In this document: piece after piece, positions 21,357-32,515 of the stretch
How positions within the stretch are numbered: the stretch's first letter is position 1
Layout: each line of letters starts with the position of its first letter
From: Ampelocalamus luodianensis
Lineage: Eukaryota > Streptophyta > Magnoliopsida > Poales > Poaceae
Assembly: GCA_036346255.1 (NCBI GenBank)
Contig: CM070639.1
Location: forward strand, 30,162,165 to 30,226,164
Length of the DNA: 64,000 nucleotides
Reading direction: 5' to 3'
The notes under the pieces: model-generated
The model's input: only the letters and a program-made list of their open reading frames with translations
What the model was told of the DNA's origin: nothing
The model's database searches: none
Position numbers and translations under genes: made by a program

Positions 21357-22909
21357 CAGGGTATGCCGGGTATGCACCGGCATACCCTGCAATTCCATGT
21401 ATAGATTTAGTATATATACGTATTTTTTTAAAGAAAAAAATGCTCACCCGGCGGACACCGGCGGACGGAACGATCGGCGGACTGAGGCGCGTGCGCGTTG
21501 GCACGTGGGCCCGCTTCGGCGCTTCCCACCGGGGCACGCAGTACTGCAGTAGGACCACTGGACCAGCCGAGGGAGCGATCCGCGTGGCAGCGCCACCGGC
21601 CGAGCGAATCGCGCGCCCACCGTGTGAGAGAGGGCAGGCGCGTGGCCCACGCACCGCGGCGGCCGCAGCGCGCGCGATCTGACGGCGTCGCGCGAGTGTC
21701 TTCTAGAATTCCAGCCGCCGCCTGCCGATCGAGGTCGAACTCGAAACCACCGAGAGTCCGAGACGAGACCCAATTTCTAGCGACAAAATTTCTAGCCGCT
21801 GGTCCGAGTCCCTTCGGGCGGTGCACAACGGGCTTCGCCGGGATTATCTTGTTCGCCTCGTCGCCTGGTTGACTGGTTGAGGTAGTTTTGTACATTCTTG
21901 AATCTTGATTCTTCTAGCATGCAATCTTGCTGCTGCATTGGATGCATGATGCATCCTATTAACCACTATTTAGATATTTTACTGCTATGTAATCATCAAT
22001 TCACCATAAACCACTAGTTGACCATTAATTGAGTTGCTCTGATGCGCTCCACAAATCTCAAATATACGGTTGTTCTACTTCAGTGCAGTTCAGTTGGTGA
22101 TTCATTTAGTTTTATCACCCATTTGACTAAAAGTCTAAAAGAAACAGCATGGAGTTTGAAGGAGAATGAAGATTTGATTTGAGAATTGAGAGGTTAGTCT
22201 GCATCATGCATTCCTGCTAGTAACCACCACAACAAACATTTGTATATCTAATATCTCTGCAATCATTCTGTTAACACTGTGATACACTGATACTCCTGAG
22301 ATGTTTTCTGTTATTAGTGATTACCCAATGTCTCAACATCTCCCATTTGCGAGTGGTTTCTGATCGTGTCCTTTCGTCTACAGATTAAGCTGTCACAATC
22401 TGAAACTGAGGCGGTCATACACTCGTGATATGTATGGGACACCCGATCATTTTCGTTCTAGATCCGCCCCTGGCAATACGGATCGACTATCGAGGAACCT
22501 GGAAGCCCATCGGTTCTGACACTTCGACTTCGAGTCTTCGCCGCTCGCGCGCGCGCAAATCGCCAATAGTGATCGTTCATGCCGCCGTGATCGGCCGTTG
22601 CACGCCATCGTTGTGCGATCGTCCTCGTCCTCGTGATCTAGGTTAATTTTTTTATCGATTCTTTGTTACGCCAATTGTGTACTTTAATTGCTAATTGCTT
22701 TGCTTAACGCTAAAATTATAGAATCATCTATCACGCAATGAGGCGGAGGATTTTTCGCAACATCACGATCGATCTAGATTGATCTTTTGTTCAAACTCCG
22801 TATCATGTGAGTGATCCATAATCGCATATGTGACAGTTCAATCGTGCAGCGTAATTTATTTAATTATTTGGCAATGTGTTCTTTGTAATATTTATGCAGT
22901 TCAGCAGTT
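21357..22909 (+). other. hAT 5' non-coding region
   Basis: No transposase coding recognised. 21359-21387 is an inverted repeat (11-bp arms GGGTATGCCGG/CCGGCATACCC). 21450-21870 is GC- and CG-rich and gives long overlapping ORFs on both strands without protein signatures. A TGCAG intron-acceptor-like site at 22896-22900 precedes the ATG at 22910, suggesting a 5'-UTR intron. Confidence 0.6.
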
Positions 22910-25352
22910 ATGAAGAGAAGCGGGGACATTGCATCTCTTTTTCAGAAGCATGAAGCAAAGAAGAAGGCAGCGCGAGCTGCTATTACTTCTAATCGTTCCC
23001 GATCCGGTTGAACCTGTGGTGGAAGAGCAAACTCATGAGAGAGTAGTTGAGGAAATTGTAAATCCTATGTCGCCGCGCCGCCACACAACCGTCTTCACTA
23101 CCACCAGTTTATGACATCAATCGCCTTCCACATGATCCAGGTGAAAGACGTCCTATTCTAAAATATCCTGTTAATGATCAAGATGCAATTCGAAGAGCAT
23201 ATATTACTAAAGGTCCATTCAAACCTTTTGCACATGATTTTCCAAAAAGAAAGATTTCAGATAGGGATCGGGATTCAACTATTGTTGGATGTACAATCAT
23301 GATTGGATTGAGTATAGTATTAAGAAGGATCTTGTGTTTTGCTTCATATGCTATTTGTTCAAGAAGGGTCTTGGGTCGACACATTTACTATTGATGGTCG
23401 GAAGAATTGGAATATAGGAGAGAAAGCACTGCAAAGCATATGGGTTCTAAGGCACATATTGCACTGAAGAGAGATACATTGGCTTTATAAATCCCAAGGC
23501 GACAATTGATTATAATATTGAGAAGTGGAGTGATGAGGATCTTCGTCTTTATACAAAAAGGTTGACTTATTCACTTAGGTGTATCAAGTTTCTTTTGCAT
23601 CAAGGGTTGGCGTTTACGTGGACATGATGAAAGTGAAGAATCTAGCAACAGAGGGAACTTCATTGAACTTTTGAAATTTCTTGCCGGAAATAGTGAAGAA
23701 GTGAACAAATATGTTTCGGACAATGCTCCAGGTAACTGTACCTTAACTAGCCTAGACATACAAAATCAAATTATTCATCACAGCCTTAGAAACTAGAAAG
23801 AAAATAATTGAAGAGCTTGGTGATGAGCCCTATGCAATTTTAGTGATGAGTCTAGTGATATATCACATAAAGAACAACTAGCTCTTTGCTTGCGTTATGT
23901 TGATAAATTGGGAAGGCCATGTGAGCGTTTTATTGGAGTTGTTCATGTAGATGATACTACCTCTTTATCACTTAAGGATGCAATTGAAGCTTTACTTGTT
24001 AGTCATGGCTTGACTATGACTCAAATCCGTGGTCAAGGATATGATGGGGCTAGCAACATGAAAGGAGATATTAAAGGGTTGAAAACATTGATCATGCAAG
24101 AATCACCTTCTGCTTATTATATTCATTGTTTTGCTCATCAACTCCAATTGGTTCTTGTTCTTTGTTGCCAAAGAAATCTGATTGCAAGACTTTTTTTTGA
24201 TCAAATATCTATCTTGTTGAATATTGTTGGAGTTTCTTGTAAGCGTCATGACATGCTTAGAAATGCTAGGCTTGAGAATGTGAAGAAAACACTTGATTGT
24301 GGTGAAATTGAATCTGGAACTGGATTACATCAAGAGATGGGTTTGCCTAGGCCTGGAGATACTCGATGGGGATCTCATTATAAAACTATATGCAGCATCA
24401 TTACTATGTATGAAGCAATCCATGATGTACTGGTTGATCTTGGGGATGATCCCGCATTAAAGGATGATTGGACCAAAATAGATTTTGTGACTGGAGCATT
24501 TGAGAACTTTGAGTTTGTTTTCTTTGCACACTTAATGTATATTGTTCTTGGATATACAAATGAGTTATCTGAGTGTTTGCAAAGAAAAGACCAAGATATT
24601 CTTAATGCAATATCACTTGTTAATGTGGCAAAGAAAAGAATGCAAGAATTGAGGTCTGATGGTTGGGATAATTTTCTTGAGAAGGTCACTTCATTTTGTG
24701 ATAAACATGGTGTCGAAGTTCCTGCTATGGATGGTGATTATGTTCTTTATGGAAAATCAGCAAGGAAAGCTCGTGCCCGAAAGCAAACCAATGATGACCA
24801 CTTCAGAAGAGAAGTATATATTGGTGTCATTGATCAAATAAGTCAAGAACTTGATAATCGGTTTAATGAGATTAATATGGAGTTGTTGTCTTGTATGTCG
24901 GACTTCAATCCTTCTAGGTCATTTGCTTCTTTTGATGCACAGAAGCTACGTAAACTAGCTGAGTTCTACCCAAAGGAGTTCTCAAATAATAATTTGCTCA
25001 GACTCGAATTACTGACTACAAAATTATATTGATGACATGAGACAGGATGATAGCTTCAAAGGTCTAGACAATATTGTTGATCTCTCAGTTAAGCTTGTTG
25101 AAACAAAGAGACACAAAGTGTATGATATGGTTTATGAGCTCCTCAAATTGGTATTGCTTCTACCTGTGGCAACGGCAAGTGTTGAAAGGGTATTTTCTGC
25201 AATGGTTTTTGTGAAAACAAAAACCGAAATAAGATGGCGAGATAGTCTTTTGGATGATTGTCTAGTCACTTTCACTCGAGCGGGATATTTTCTTTGAAGT
25301 TGATGAAGATGATATAATCAAGACATTTATGTCCCTTCAAAGCGTCGAGTAA
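22910..25352 (+). pseudogene. hAT transposase, TTF-type zinc finger / DUF4371 / hAT C-terminal dimerisation
   Basis: Would cut and paste the element. The start MKRSGDIASLFQKHEAKKK at 22910 is the family N-terminus. Pieces up to 23880 contain GPFKPFAHDFP (~23215), DWIEYSIKKDLVFCFICY (~23310-23360, zinc finger), RLTYSLRCIKFLLHQGLAF (~23560-23615) and NRGNFIELLKFLAG, with several frameshifts. An intact 380-aa frame follows (23890-25032) holding the DUF4371 region (GQGYDGASNMKG, IHCFAHQLQL, GDTRWGSHYKTI). After a frameshift near 25020 the C-terminal dimerisation motif LPVATASVERVFSAM lies at ~25160-25204. Ends at TAA 25350. Confidence 0.93.
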
Positions 25353-25610
25353 AATATTTACAAAAATAACATTGTAAGTCTTCGTTCTCTTTTATGCCTT
25401 ATTTCAATTATCGGTGTGGCTTTTGAATTATTTATAGTATACTTAGCGGATGGTTTGAACTTAATCCATGAATTTAAGCCCTTATTGTGTTATTCGATTG
25501 CATATATACCGAATCATGTTGTCAATTTTACAATTATTACCGATTTACTAAAATGAATTTACCGAATTGTATATGAAAATTTTTGGATGGCATACCCTTA
25601 GACAAAATCC
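25353..25610 (+). other. hAT 3' non-coding region
   Basis: AT-rich tail between the transposase stop and the 3' TIR. It contains the complement of the subterminal word AGGGTATGCC at 25589-25598. Confidence 0.7.
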
Positions 25611-25624
25611 TAGATTCGCCACTG
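25611..25624 (+). repeat. hAT 3' terminal inverted repeat
   Basis: TAGATTCGCCACTG, reverse complement CAGTGGCGAATCTA, partner of 21343-21356. Confidence 0.92.
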
Positions 25625-25632
25625 CCGGGTGG
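25625..25632. repeat. hAT target-site duplication, right (CCGGGTGG)
   Basis: Identical to 21335-21342. Confidence 0.97.
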
Positions 25633-25989
25633 ACTAATGCTCCTTCGGGTCACTCCAGTTTGTAAGCCGCAATTCCAATCTTCGCCAAAATCTTATAAGG
25701 ACCAAAGTACTTATATGACAATTTCGGATATGGCGATTAACTACGAGGATTGAGCATATGGTTGTAATTTCAGAAATACATTGTCACCAACTTGAAATTC
25801 TCTCCATGCTCGTGTCGATCTGCGTATTGTTTTATATGCAATTGTGCCTTGGCGAATCTGCAGCTTTCACAATTCAATACCTCTCGCATTCTTCAAACAT
25901 GTCAACCACAGTTGAATGACTAGTTGCACTGAGATCTGGAATGATGCCAAACTGGGGTTCAATTCCATATAAAGCTTTATAAGGAGTAC
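25633..25989 (-). pseudogene. Reina-like integrase, C-terminal part before the chromodomain
   Basis: The minus strand from 25989 reads TPYKALYGIEPQFG, the conserved stretch after the integrase core, and ends with YFGPYKILAKIGIAAYKLE near 25690-25650. Frames shift several times between. It abuts the 25990 LTR with upstream flank AGTAC and joins across the hAT to 20997-21342. Confidence 0.82.
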
Positions 25990-26366
25990 TGTCGGGACCC
26001 AAAAATGCATCTCAGGAACCCTCTGTGTATTCTGAACTAGTCCTAGATCAGTAGCTAGCTCACACAGGAAAATAGTGATGAAATACCATCCATTTATTCA
26101 ATTTAACTAAAAAGATCTCAAAGTAACAAATAATAATAATAACTGGACCTTATGGTCAACGTATACTTAACTTGCCACGCAGGGCTAAAGAAACAAATAA
26201 ACTCTTGCAGCGGAACGAAACTCTTCAAATGACCAATCAACATGCCCACAGACAATCGAGTGGAGAAACACATCCTAATCCGCAAAACCTTCATGGTCTT
26301 TCTGGTAGAACTCGGAGTTCTCTGGTTCTTCTGTGGAGATTTAAACAACACAGGGCGCAAAGCCAT

Positions 26367-26385
26367 GAGTACTTTGAATGTACTC
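26367..26385 (-). promoter_or_regulatory. Conserved LTR hairpin (GAGTAC/GTACTC form)
   Basis: Six-base stem 26367-26372 with 26380-26385; the minus strand reads CTTGCTGAGTAC, 7-nt loop, GTACTC. The sister LTR copy is at 31504-31522. It lies about 390 nt before the LTR end. Confidence 0.6.
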
Positions 26386-26731
26386 AGCAAGCAGTGGGGA
26401 AATGTATGCAAATAGTATTCATGCAAGGCTTGAACAAAAATTAGTTGTATGGCTCTTTTGCAGAAAACAACATTTACTATAAATACAATAAATAGATTGA
26501 AATGCTTAATTGAAAACAATAATAAGTAAGTAAACAATTTCTTTGAAACAACCAGTGAACTTCCCATTCACTTCCCAACCAAACCAAAGATAAGTGAATT
26601 CCCCATTCACCAATCGACACAAACCACCAAGTGAATGACCTATTCACCAAACGAACATTATATTCATCAAGTGAACTTTCCATCCACACTCTGACACATT
26701 TTTGAAGAAACTCTATCCCCCGTGTGAAATC

Positions 26732-26870
26732 CCCAAGCACGTCCATAACCGCGGACACGACTATTCGAATAGTTTTACACTCTGTAGAGGTTGTACAACT
26801 TGAGTACTTGACCCACAAGAGATAGATGAACTTATAATGTCAGGCATTTCACGTTTACGTAGGCGTGCGA
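26732..26870 (-). promoter_or_regulatory. Shared multi-palindrome LTR module
   Basis: The minus strand carries GTGGGTcaagt, a TACAACCTCTACAGAGTGTA segment, the perfect palindrome CTATTCGAATAG (26761-26772) and GTCC..GGTTATGGAC. The same order occurs in the LTRs at 38839-38914, 52370-52500 and 5620-5707/15788-15837. Confidence 0.65.
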
Positions 26871-28570
26871 CTAAGTGATCATCACAAGGCTTTTACAAAG
26901 CTCCTTCTCAACCCAGTTCTGCCCGCTAAGGTTTCAACACTGAATGTCTTTCCGACCAGACAGGGCCCCCCTCTTGTGCCACCATGAGAATACATTTTCC
27001 ACGACTCACACTTCACATGACAGAACCGAAATTAAGACATTGCTAATTAATCAGCCAGGTCCGTCCCATACCAGACATGTGGTTGTACGGTTAAGGCCCA
27101 GTTCAATGGCGCACAAGATTAAGTCCTTGACAAGTTACTCAAAGTAGACTACCACAAACCCACAACATGTTCAATCCACATCCCCACTATCCACCAACCA
27201 CTGCAAGCGAAAACCATTTTGTTTAACCAACACCTATGACTAACCCCATCATGGTACACAAGTTTTAACAAGAATGGCTCACCACCACGATTCCATAAAT
27301 CATTAAGTCAAAATTAATTATTAAGACACATGTGATGACAAACCCATCGTAACTAAGCAAGACTAAGCATATGTACGATACCCATGTTAGCAATACAAAT
27401 ATATCCAACTAAAATTACCCATGCTAAGGTGACAAAGGATTCATGGCATTCAAATATTCAATGGAGGCATAATGACAACAGGTAATAACTAATCCCAGAG
27501 CAATTTATATAAAGATAGCATGCAGTTGTATAAAGCAATATACTTTTGAAATCATAGGTTCAATATGATCAAAGGTCCACGACTTGCCTTGGAATAAATC
27601 CAGTGATTGATCTTGATCTTGGTATGCTACTCCTTGCTCGAAGCTTCCCGAAGTATCGATGTCTACTCGCAAAACAAGCAAATAAATCAAATAAATAAAT
27701 AACAGAGAGAAAACAAACTCCAAAAATTAAATAAAAAACTCAGATAAATAGATCTTGAATTTAGATAAATTTAGGAATTTGAATGAACTCAATCGGAGTT
27801 CGGATGCAAAAGATGTGGGCTCTGGAAGATTGAAATCTAAAGAAATACCCTAATTTGAATTTCTGGAATTATCCGAATTATTTTCCTACTGGAAATTCCG
27901 GATAATGACGCACGGCTGACGTCAGCGAGGCGGTTCGGACGGGGCTAACTCAACCTGACAGGTGGGACCCACCTGGAAGCGACTTGGCTCATGTGGACCG
28001 GGTCCAGGCAAGATGGATCTGGGGTTTAGGGGTGGATTTGCCACACACGCATTGACGTGGCGACTGACGGGGCTACACGGGGATGACACGAGGGCAAAAG
28101 ATGACGCGGGCCGGTGGTGGCGGTGAGGTGGCTTCCACGTCGACTAAACGTCGGCGATGCCTTCGGTTCGTCCGACAACGGCGCTACAAAGCTCGGCGGC
28201 GGCAGCGGATGGGTGCATTGAGTAGAGGAGGCTACGAGGATCTCGGTGACACGGTCAAAAGACACCGGTGATGACCACAGAGGCGGCGGTGGCAAGAAAA
28301 GCGGCGGCACGGCTCGGTTGAACGGCAGCGAGGCGACACGGGGCTCTATCGGGGACGAAGAGTTGCGCATCATGTAGGCCATGCGGCGGCGAACTCAAGG
28401 CTGGCGACGATGGGGACGATGGCTCACCGACGGAGGCACAACACGGGGAAGAAGGTCTCGGCGGCGGAGGGCTTCCAAAGCTTGATTCGTCGAGATGGCT
28501 GCGAGATCCCAAAGGAGGCTCTAGGGTTTTGGAGGAGAGGGGCGGTGCGGAGATTCTGACGCGGGCGCGG

Positions 28571-28579
28571 CCTTAAATA
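28571..28579 (-). promoter_or_regulatory. TATA-like box in LTR of the gag-only element
   Basis: Minus-strand TATTTAAGG followed ~40 bp later by AAAACCCTAGAG, about 500 bp into the LTR. Probable transcription start region. Confidence 0.4.
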
Positions 28580-29081
28580 ACCACGGGAGAAAGGAGTTCA
28601 CGAGCAGCACGGCGCGGCGGTGTCCGGACATGGGCGCGAGGAGGAGTCCAGAGGAGGACGGCGACTTGCGGGCGAGCACCCTGCAGAGGATGCGAGGCGC
28701 GCGGGTGGGCATGCGGAGAAAGAGGCCAAGCGGGCTGGGTCGGAGGGAGAAGGAGATGGGCCGGGATTTTAAGGATTGAGCCCAAAGCTATTATCTGAGA
28801 TTTTAATAATTTTTTCTTTTTAGAAAATAACAGAAAAGACAAATAAAACTTAGAAAATAGCAAATGCACTCAGAAAAATTCTAGAAAAATCTAGAAAATA
28901 TATCCAAGCACATAGAACCCAAATAAAATAATTTTGATAATAGTTGATGTTGACATTAATCATATTAAATTATTTTTGAACTCTGAAAATTTATATTAAG
29001 CTTTTAACTTTAGCAGAAACATCCAAATGGTTTTTTTTTCTTTTAAAACTTCAAAACAGACCAAAATTTTGAGATGTTACA

Positions 29082-29100
29082 AACCTACCCCCCTTAAAAG
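29082..29100 (-). other. Polypurine tract of the gag-only element
   Basis: Minus-strand run containing TTAAGGGGGGTAGG directly before the LTR start at 29081. Confidence 0.82.
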
Positions 29101-29153
29101 GGAATCTCGTCCCCGAGATTCGGGCTAACTAAAGAATAGGTTCTGACGCCGGT

Positions 29154-30428
29154 CTAACCTGAAGACTTACCAGAGGCGACGTTCTGAACTACTTGTGCTT
29201 CTTCTGCAGTGACATGGTTCAGTCTTCCTCTTGAGGCAGTTGATGGAGTCCTGGTAGCTTGATTTGGGGTCTGAGGCATTCCTCTTCCTGCTCCTGGCAA
29301 AGAAGTCCTGGCTGGTGTAGGTCCCAAATTGAAAGGAACTGGTGTCAGACCTCGCTTCTGGGACACTTGTTTGCATAATGACCTATCTGGTGGCAATTGT
29401 AACAAGTAACTCCTGCGCCATGGTTGGGGTTTCCCTGAGATTGACTATTGTTGCTGTTGTTGACATTGGGAATCCCTATGCTTCCTGCATGAGACATTGG
29501 TGTTGGGGTTCTGAATCCAACAAGTGAATTATTAGGACGAAAAGGCTGCTGAGCATTGGTTCTGGCTCTCTGGAGCTGATTTTGATGAACTCCGTGTTGT
29601 ATCATCTTCCTTTTACGAGATTCGTCTAACTCACGACGAGAATCTTCTATGAGTACGACTTTATCAACCATATGCTAGAAATCCACATAATCATTTCCAA
29701 CCACTTGCACTTTCAAACTGGGGTTGAGTCCACGCTTGAATCGCTTCTGACGTGCATTATCTGTAGCAACATCTTCTGGAGCATAGCGAGAAAGTTGAGT
29801 GAACTTGTTGAGATATTCACCCAAAGACATGTTTCCTTGCTGTAGTTCACGAAATTCATTCTTCTTCATTTCCACTATACCATCTGGAACATGAGCTTGA
29901 CGAAAAGCTGTCGAAAATTCCTCCCAAGTGATAGCGTGTGAATTCCCATGAGCTGCGGTGTAGTTCTCCCACCATTCTGCGGCTGTACCTTCCAATTGAT
30001 GTGAAGCATAAAGAACTTTCTCACGATCATTGCATTGAGCAATGGCGAGCTTTTTCTCCACTGAACGAAGCCAATCTTCTGCGTCCAAAGGTTCTAACGA
30101 ATGAGAAAACGTAGGTGGACGAGTCCTCATAAACTCTGATAACTTGGAATGATGATGAACTGGCGGCGGAACAGTGCGCTGATTATTCGACCATTCGATT
30201 GTTTGGTTCAACAAGTTGACTATTGCGCGCGATGCGACTTTCTTTCGTCATCATGGCGTTCATGTTCTGCATCATTGCACTCATGAATTGTGTTTGAGCT
30301 GCTAGAAGTTGTGCCATGTTTGGCTCTGTGGCTCCAGGGGCTGGTGACTAATCACTTGCATTAACATTGGCATTGGCATTGGCATCCTCTGACTGAGTAC
30401 GGCTCGAAGTATTGTGAGTATCAACCAT
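29154..30428 (-). pseudogene. Retrotransposon gag (capsid + zinc knuckle)
   Basis: Forms the virus-like particle. The likely start is ATG 30428 (MVDTHNTSSRTQSED); this frame meets a stop after VNASD near 30350 and shifts before 30214. The 179-aa frame 29675-30214 holds the capsid core: AEDWLRSVEKKLAIAQC, ATAAEWW-like GTAAEWWENY, TWEEFSTAFRQAHVP, SLGEYLNKFTQLSRYAPED. Continuing at 29345-29671 it reaches the zinc knuckle CYNCHQIGHYANKC (29363-29404); after another shift it ends GRLNHVTAEEAQ and a stop at 29154. It ends where pol would begin, but only the polypurine tract follows. Gag is otherwise complete. Confidence 0.9.
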
Positions 30429-31110
30429 CTGCGATAATCCTCCACAGGTTTAGTAGATAAGATAGAAAAGCAATGTAGATGAGGGGGAATAGCACAATAG
30501 ACGAGATAGACAAGACAGAGTAGATGGAAACAACCTAATTAGGGGAACAGATTATACCCAAAGGTAAAGACAAGAAGACATAGCTGAAACGCTATGAAAG
30601 CACAATAAAACTTTTCAAATTAAAGCCTTAGTGTGACTGTAACATAATGCTTGACAGCAAAACTGCAGCTCCCACTTGCACACAACCCAAATAAAGACCT
30701 AATGCAAAAACAATCTAAAAGTGCTACTAAACTCTAATAAGATGGCTTCTAATCGAATCGAGGACGAAGACTTCTTCGAGAGCAATCTGGGCAACGGCAC
30801 GAAGATACTCTTGACAATTGCTGGTGTTCTAACTTCTTTATTTTGGACGAGAGAAATTAATGAGGCGAGAAAGTCAATTTAAGATTATAAAACAACATTC
30901 AACAAAGGCAAGAGACAAGATCTCTGGCACAAGATGAGTAGAATAGAATAGGATAAGAATAGAATAGACTGAGATGAGAAAAGAACCAGAAGAGATGAGA
31001 AAAGAACAACTACTCAAGTCAAGTTAAGTTGATTTGATTTAGAAAATAACTTTTGAAACTTTTAGCTAAAACGACCATGCTACCTAAGGTTGCGTTCTAC
31101 AGTCGATATG
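30429..31110 (-). other. Leader of the gag-only element
   Basis: About 680 bp between PBS and gag, purine-rich in the plus direction with AGATAGA/AGAATAG-like runs. No ORF. In retroelements this region normally holds the packaging signal; no specific motif recognised. Confidence 0.6.
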
Positions 31111-31122
31111 GCTCTGATACCA
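31111..31122 (-). other. Primer-binding site of the gag-only element
   Basis: Minus-strand TGGTATCAGAGC, four bases from the LTR end at 31127. Initiator-Met tRNA type. Confidence 0.92.
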
Positions 31123-31126
31123 CCTC

Positions 31127-31825
31127 TGTCGGGACCCAAAAATGCATCTCAGGAACCCTCTGTGTATTCTGAACTAGTCCCAGATCAGTAGCTAGCTCAC
31201 ACAGGAAAACAATGATGAAATACCATCAATTTATTCAATTTAACTAAAAAGATCTCAAAGTAACAAATAATAATAATAACTGGACCTTATGGTCAACGTA
31301 TACTTAACTTACCACGCAGGGCTAAAGAAACAAATAAACTCTTGCAGCGGAACGAAACTCTTCAAATGGCCAATCAACATGCCCACAGGCAATCGAGTCG
31401 AGAAACGCATCCTAATCCGCAAAACCTTCATGGTCTTCCTGGTAGAACTCGGAGTTCCCTGGTTCTTCTGTGGAGATTTAAACAACACAGGGCGCAAAGC
31501 CATGAGTACTTTGAATGTACTCAGCAAGCCGTGGGGAAATGTATGCAAATAGTATTCATGCAAGCCTTGAACAAAAATTAGTTGTATGGCTCTTTTGCAG
31601 AAAACAACATTTACTATAAATACAATAAATAGATTGAAATGCGTAATTGAAAACAATAATAAGTAAGTAAACAATTTCTTTGAAACAACCAGTGAACTTC
31701 CCATTCACTTCCCAACCAAACCAAAGATAAGTGAATTCCCCATTCACCAATCGACACAAACCACCAAGTGAATGACCTATTCACCAAACGAACATTATAT
31801 TCATTAAGTGAACTTTCCATCCACA
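31127..31825 (-). repeat. 5' LTR of the gag-only element, truncated
   Basis: Aligns almost base for base with 25990-26690, then the match stops after CATCCACA at 31825 and Reina RT sequence follows. The promoter-bearing outer part of this 5' LTR is missing, so this copy is unlikely to be transcribed from its own start. Hairpin at 31504-31522. Confidence 0.9.
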
Positions 31826-32515
31826 AAATTTCTCACAAAGTGGCTAACACCCCATAATGTCTCACAAAAATTCTGTACTATCTAGTCAACCCTAAAAAGC
31901 CTCTTAAATCTGATACATTCACAGGCACTGGCCATTGCTTCATTGCTTGAATCTTAGAGTCATCTGTTGCTACCCCTTGGTCTGCAATGATGTGTCCCAA
32001 GTATTCAAGCTGTCTTTGAGCAAAACTACACTTACTCCTCTTGACCACCTGTTGATGCTTCCTCAATGTCTCTAGCACAATAGCCAATTGTGTTGCATGA
32101 TCTTCCAAGTTTCCGCTATAGATCATAATGTCATCCATAAACACTAGTATGAACCTTCTATTGTAGGGAGCAAAAATAGAATTCATTAGGCATTGAAATG
32201 TTGCAGGTGCATTTGTTAAGCCAAATGGCATAACTCTGAACTGGAATTGGCCGTGATGAGTCTTGAATGCTGTCTTATGCTCATCTCCCTCAATCATACG
32301 AATTTGATGGTACCCAGATTTGAGATCTAATTTAGAGAAATATATGGTACTTGCTAACTCATCCAACAATTCATCCACTATAGGCATAGGAAATTTACTT
32401 TTCACTATAATGACATTCAATTTGCGGTAATCCACACATAACCTCCAAGTCCCATCTTTTTTTACTAGTAGAACTGGCGATGCAAATGGACTTAGACTCG
32501 GTGTCACAATTCCAA
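31826..32515 (-). pseudogene. Reina-like reverse transcriptase fragment, 209-aa open frame
   Basis: The frame 31878-32507 contains SPFASPVLLVKKDGTWRLC, VDYRKLN, FSKLDLKSGYHQI, FGLTNAPATF and the catalytic box FMDDIMIYS (~32118-32147), then LEYLGHIIADQGV and LRGFLGLT, where a stop cuts in. The tail 31826-31880 still reads FVRHYG-like sequence with two stops. Both ends are abrupt: upstream gag/protease and downstream RNase H/integrase core are missing, replaced by truncated LTRs of two different elements. Confidence 0.92.

Larger units (their letters stand above)
21343..25624 (+). mobile_element. hAT DNA transposon, 4282 bp, complete ends and TSD
   Basis: Terminal inverted repeats CAGGGGCGGAGCTA (21343-21356) and CAGTGGCGAATCTA (complement of 25611-25624) with a perfect 8-bp TSD. 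It carries a transposase of the TTF-zinc-finger/DUF4371 branch. The word GGGTATGCC recurs near both ends (21359, complement at 21377 and 25588), probably subterminal transposase binding sites. Frameshifts in the transposase suggest it is immobile unless helped in trans. Inserted in the Reina integrase tail. Confidence 0.96.
25990..29081 (-). repeat. 3' LTR of the gag-only element
   Basis: Minus strand begins TGTAACATCTC after the polypurine tract and ends GGGTCCCGACA at 25990. It contains a TATA-like box (28571-28579), a GC-rich stretch (27900-28740), the palindromic module (26732-26870) and the hairpin at 26367. Frames of up to 149 aa lack protein signatures. Confidence 0.92.
25990..31825 (-). 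mobile_element. Gag-only long-LTR retrotransposon (TR-GAG-like), 5' LTR truncated
   Basis: LTRs 25990-29081 (3092 bp) and 31127-31825 (first 699 bp on the plus strand match; the rest is deleted). The internal region is only about 2.0 kb and holds PBS, leader, gag with zinc knuckle, then directly the polypurine tract. No protease, RT, RNase H or integrase is found on either strand. It matches the published class of terminal-repeat elements with a GAG domain, related to LARDs, which depend on a partner's pol. Gag resembles Tekay-type gag. Inserted in the Reina integrase region. Confidence 0.88.

Noticed and set aside
21308..21895. Overlapping ORFs of 118-155 aa on both strands
   Set aside because: They lie in the GC-rich 5' non-coding part of the hAT element, overlap on both strands and show only Arg/Pro/Ala-rich composition without a recognisable domain.
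26118..26567. 149-aa minus-strand ORF, also present near 31309-31704
   Set aside because: It is conserved between the two copies only because both are LTRs of one element; no protein similarity recognised and the reading frame is not shared by other families.
28026..28512. Two Pro/Ser-rich ORFs on the minus strand
   Set aside because: GC-rich part of the gag-only element's LTR just after a TATA-like box; low complexity and no family signature. A short leader peptide cannot be excluded.
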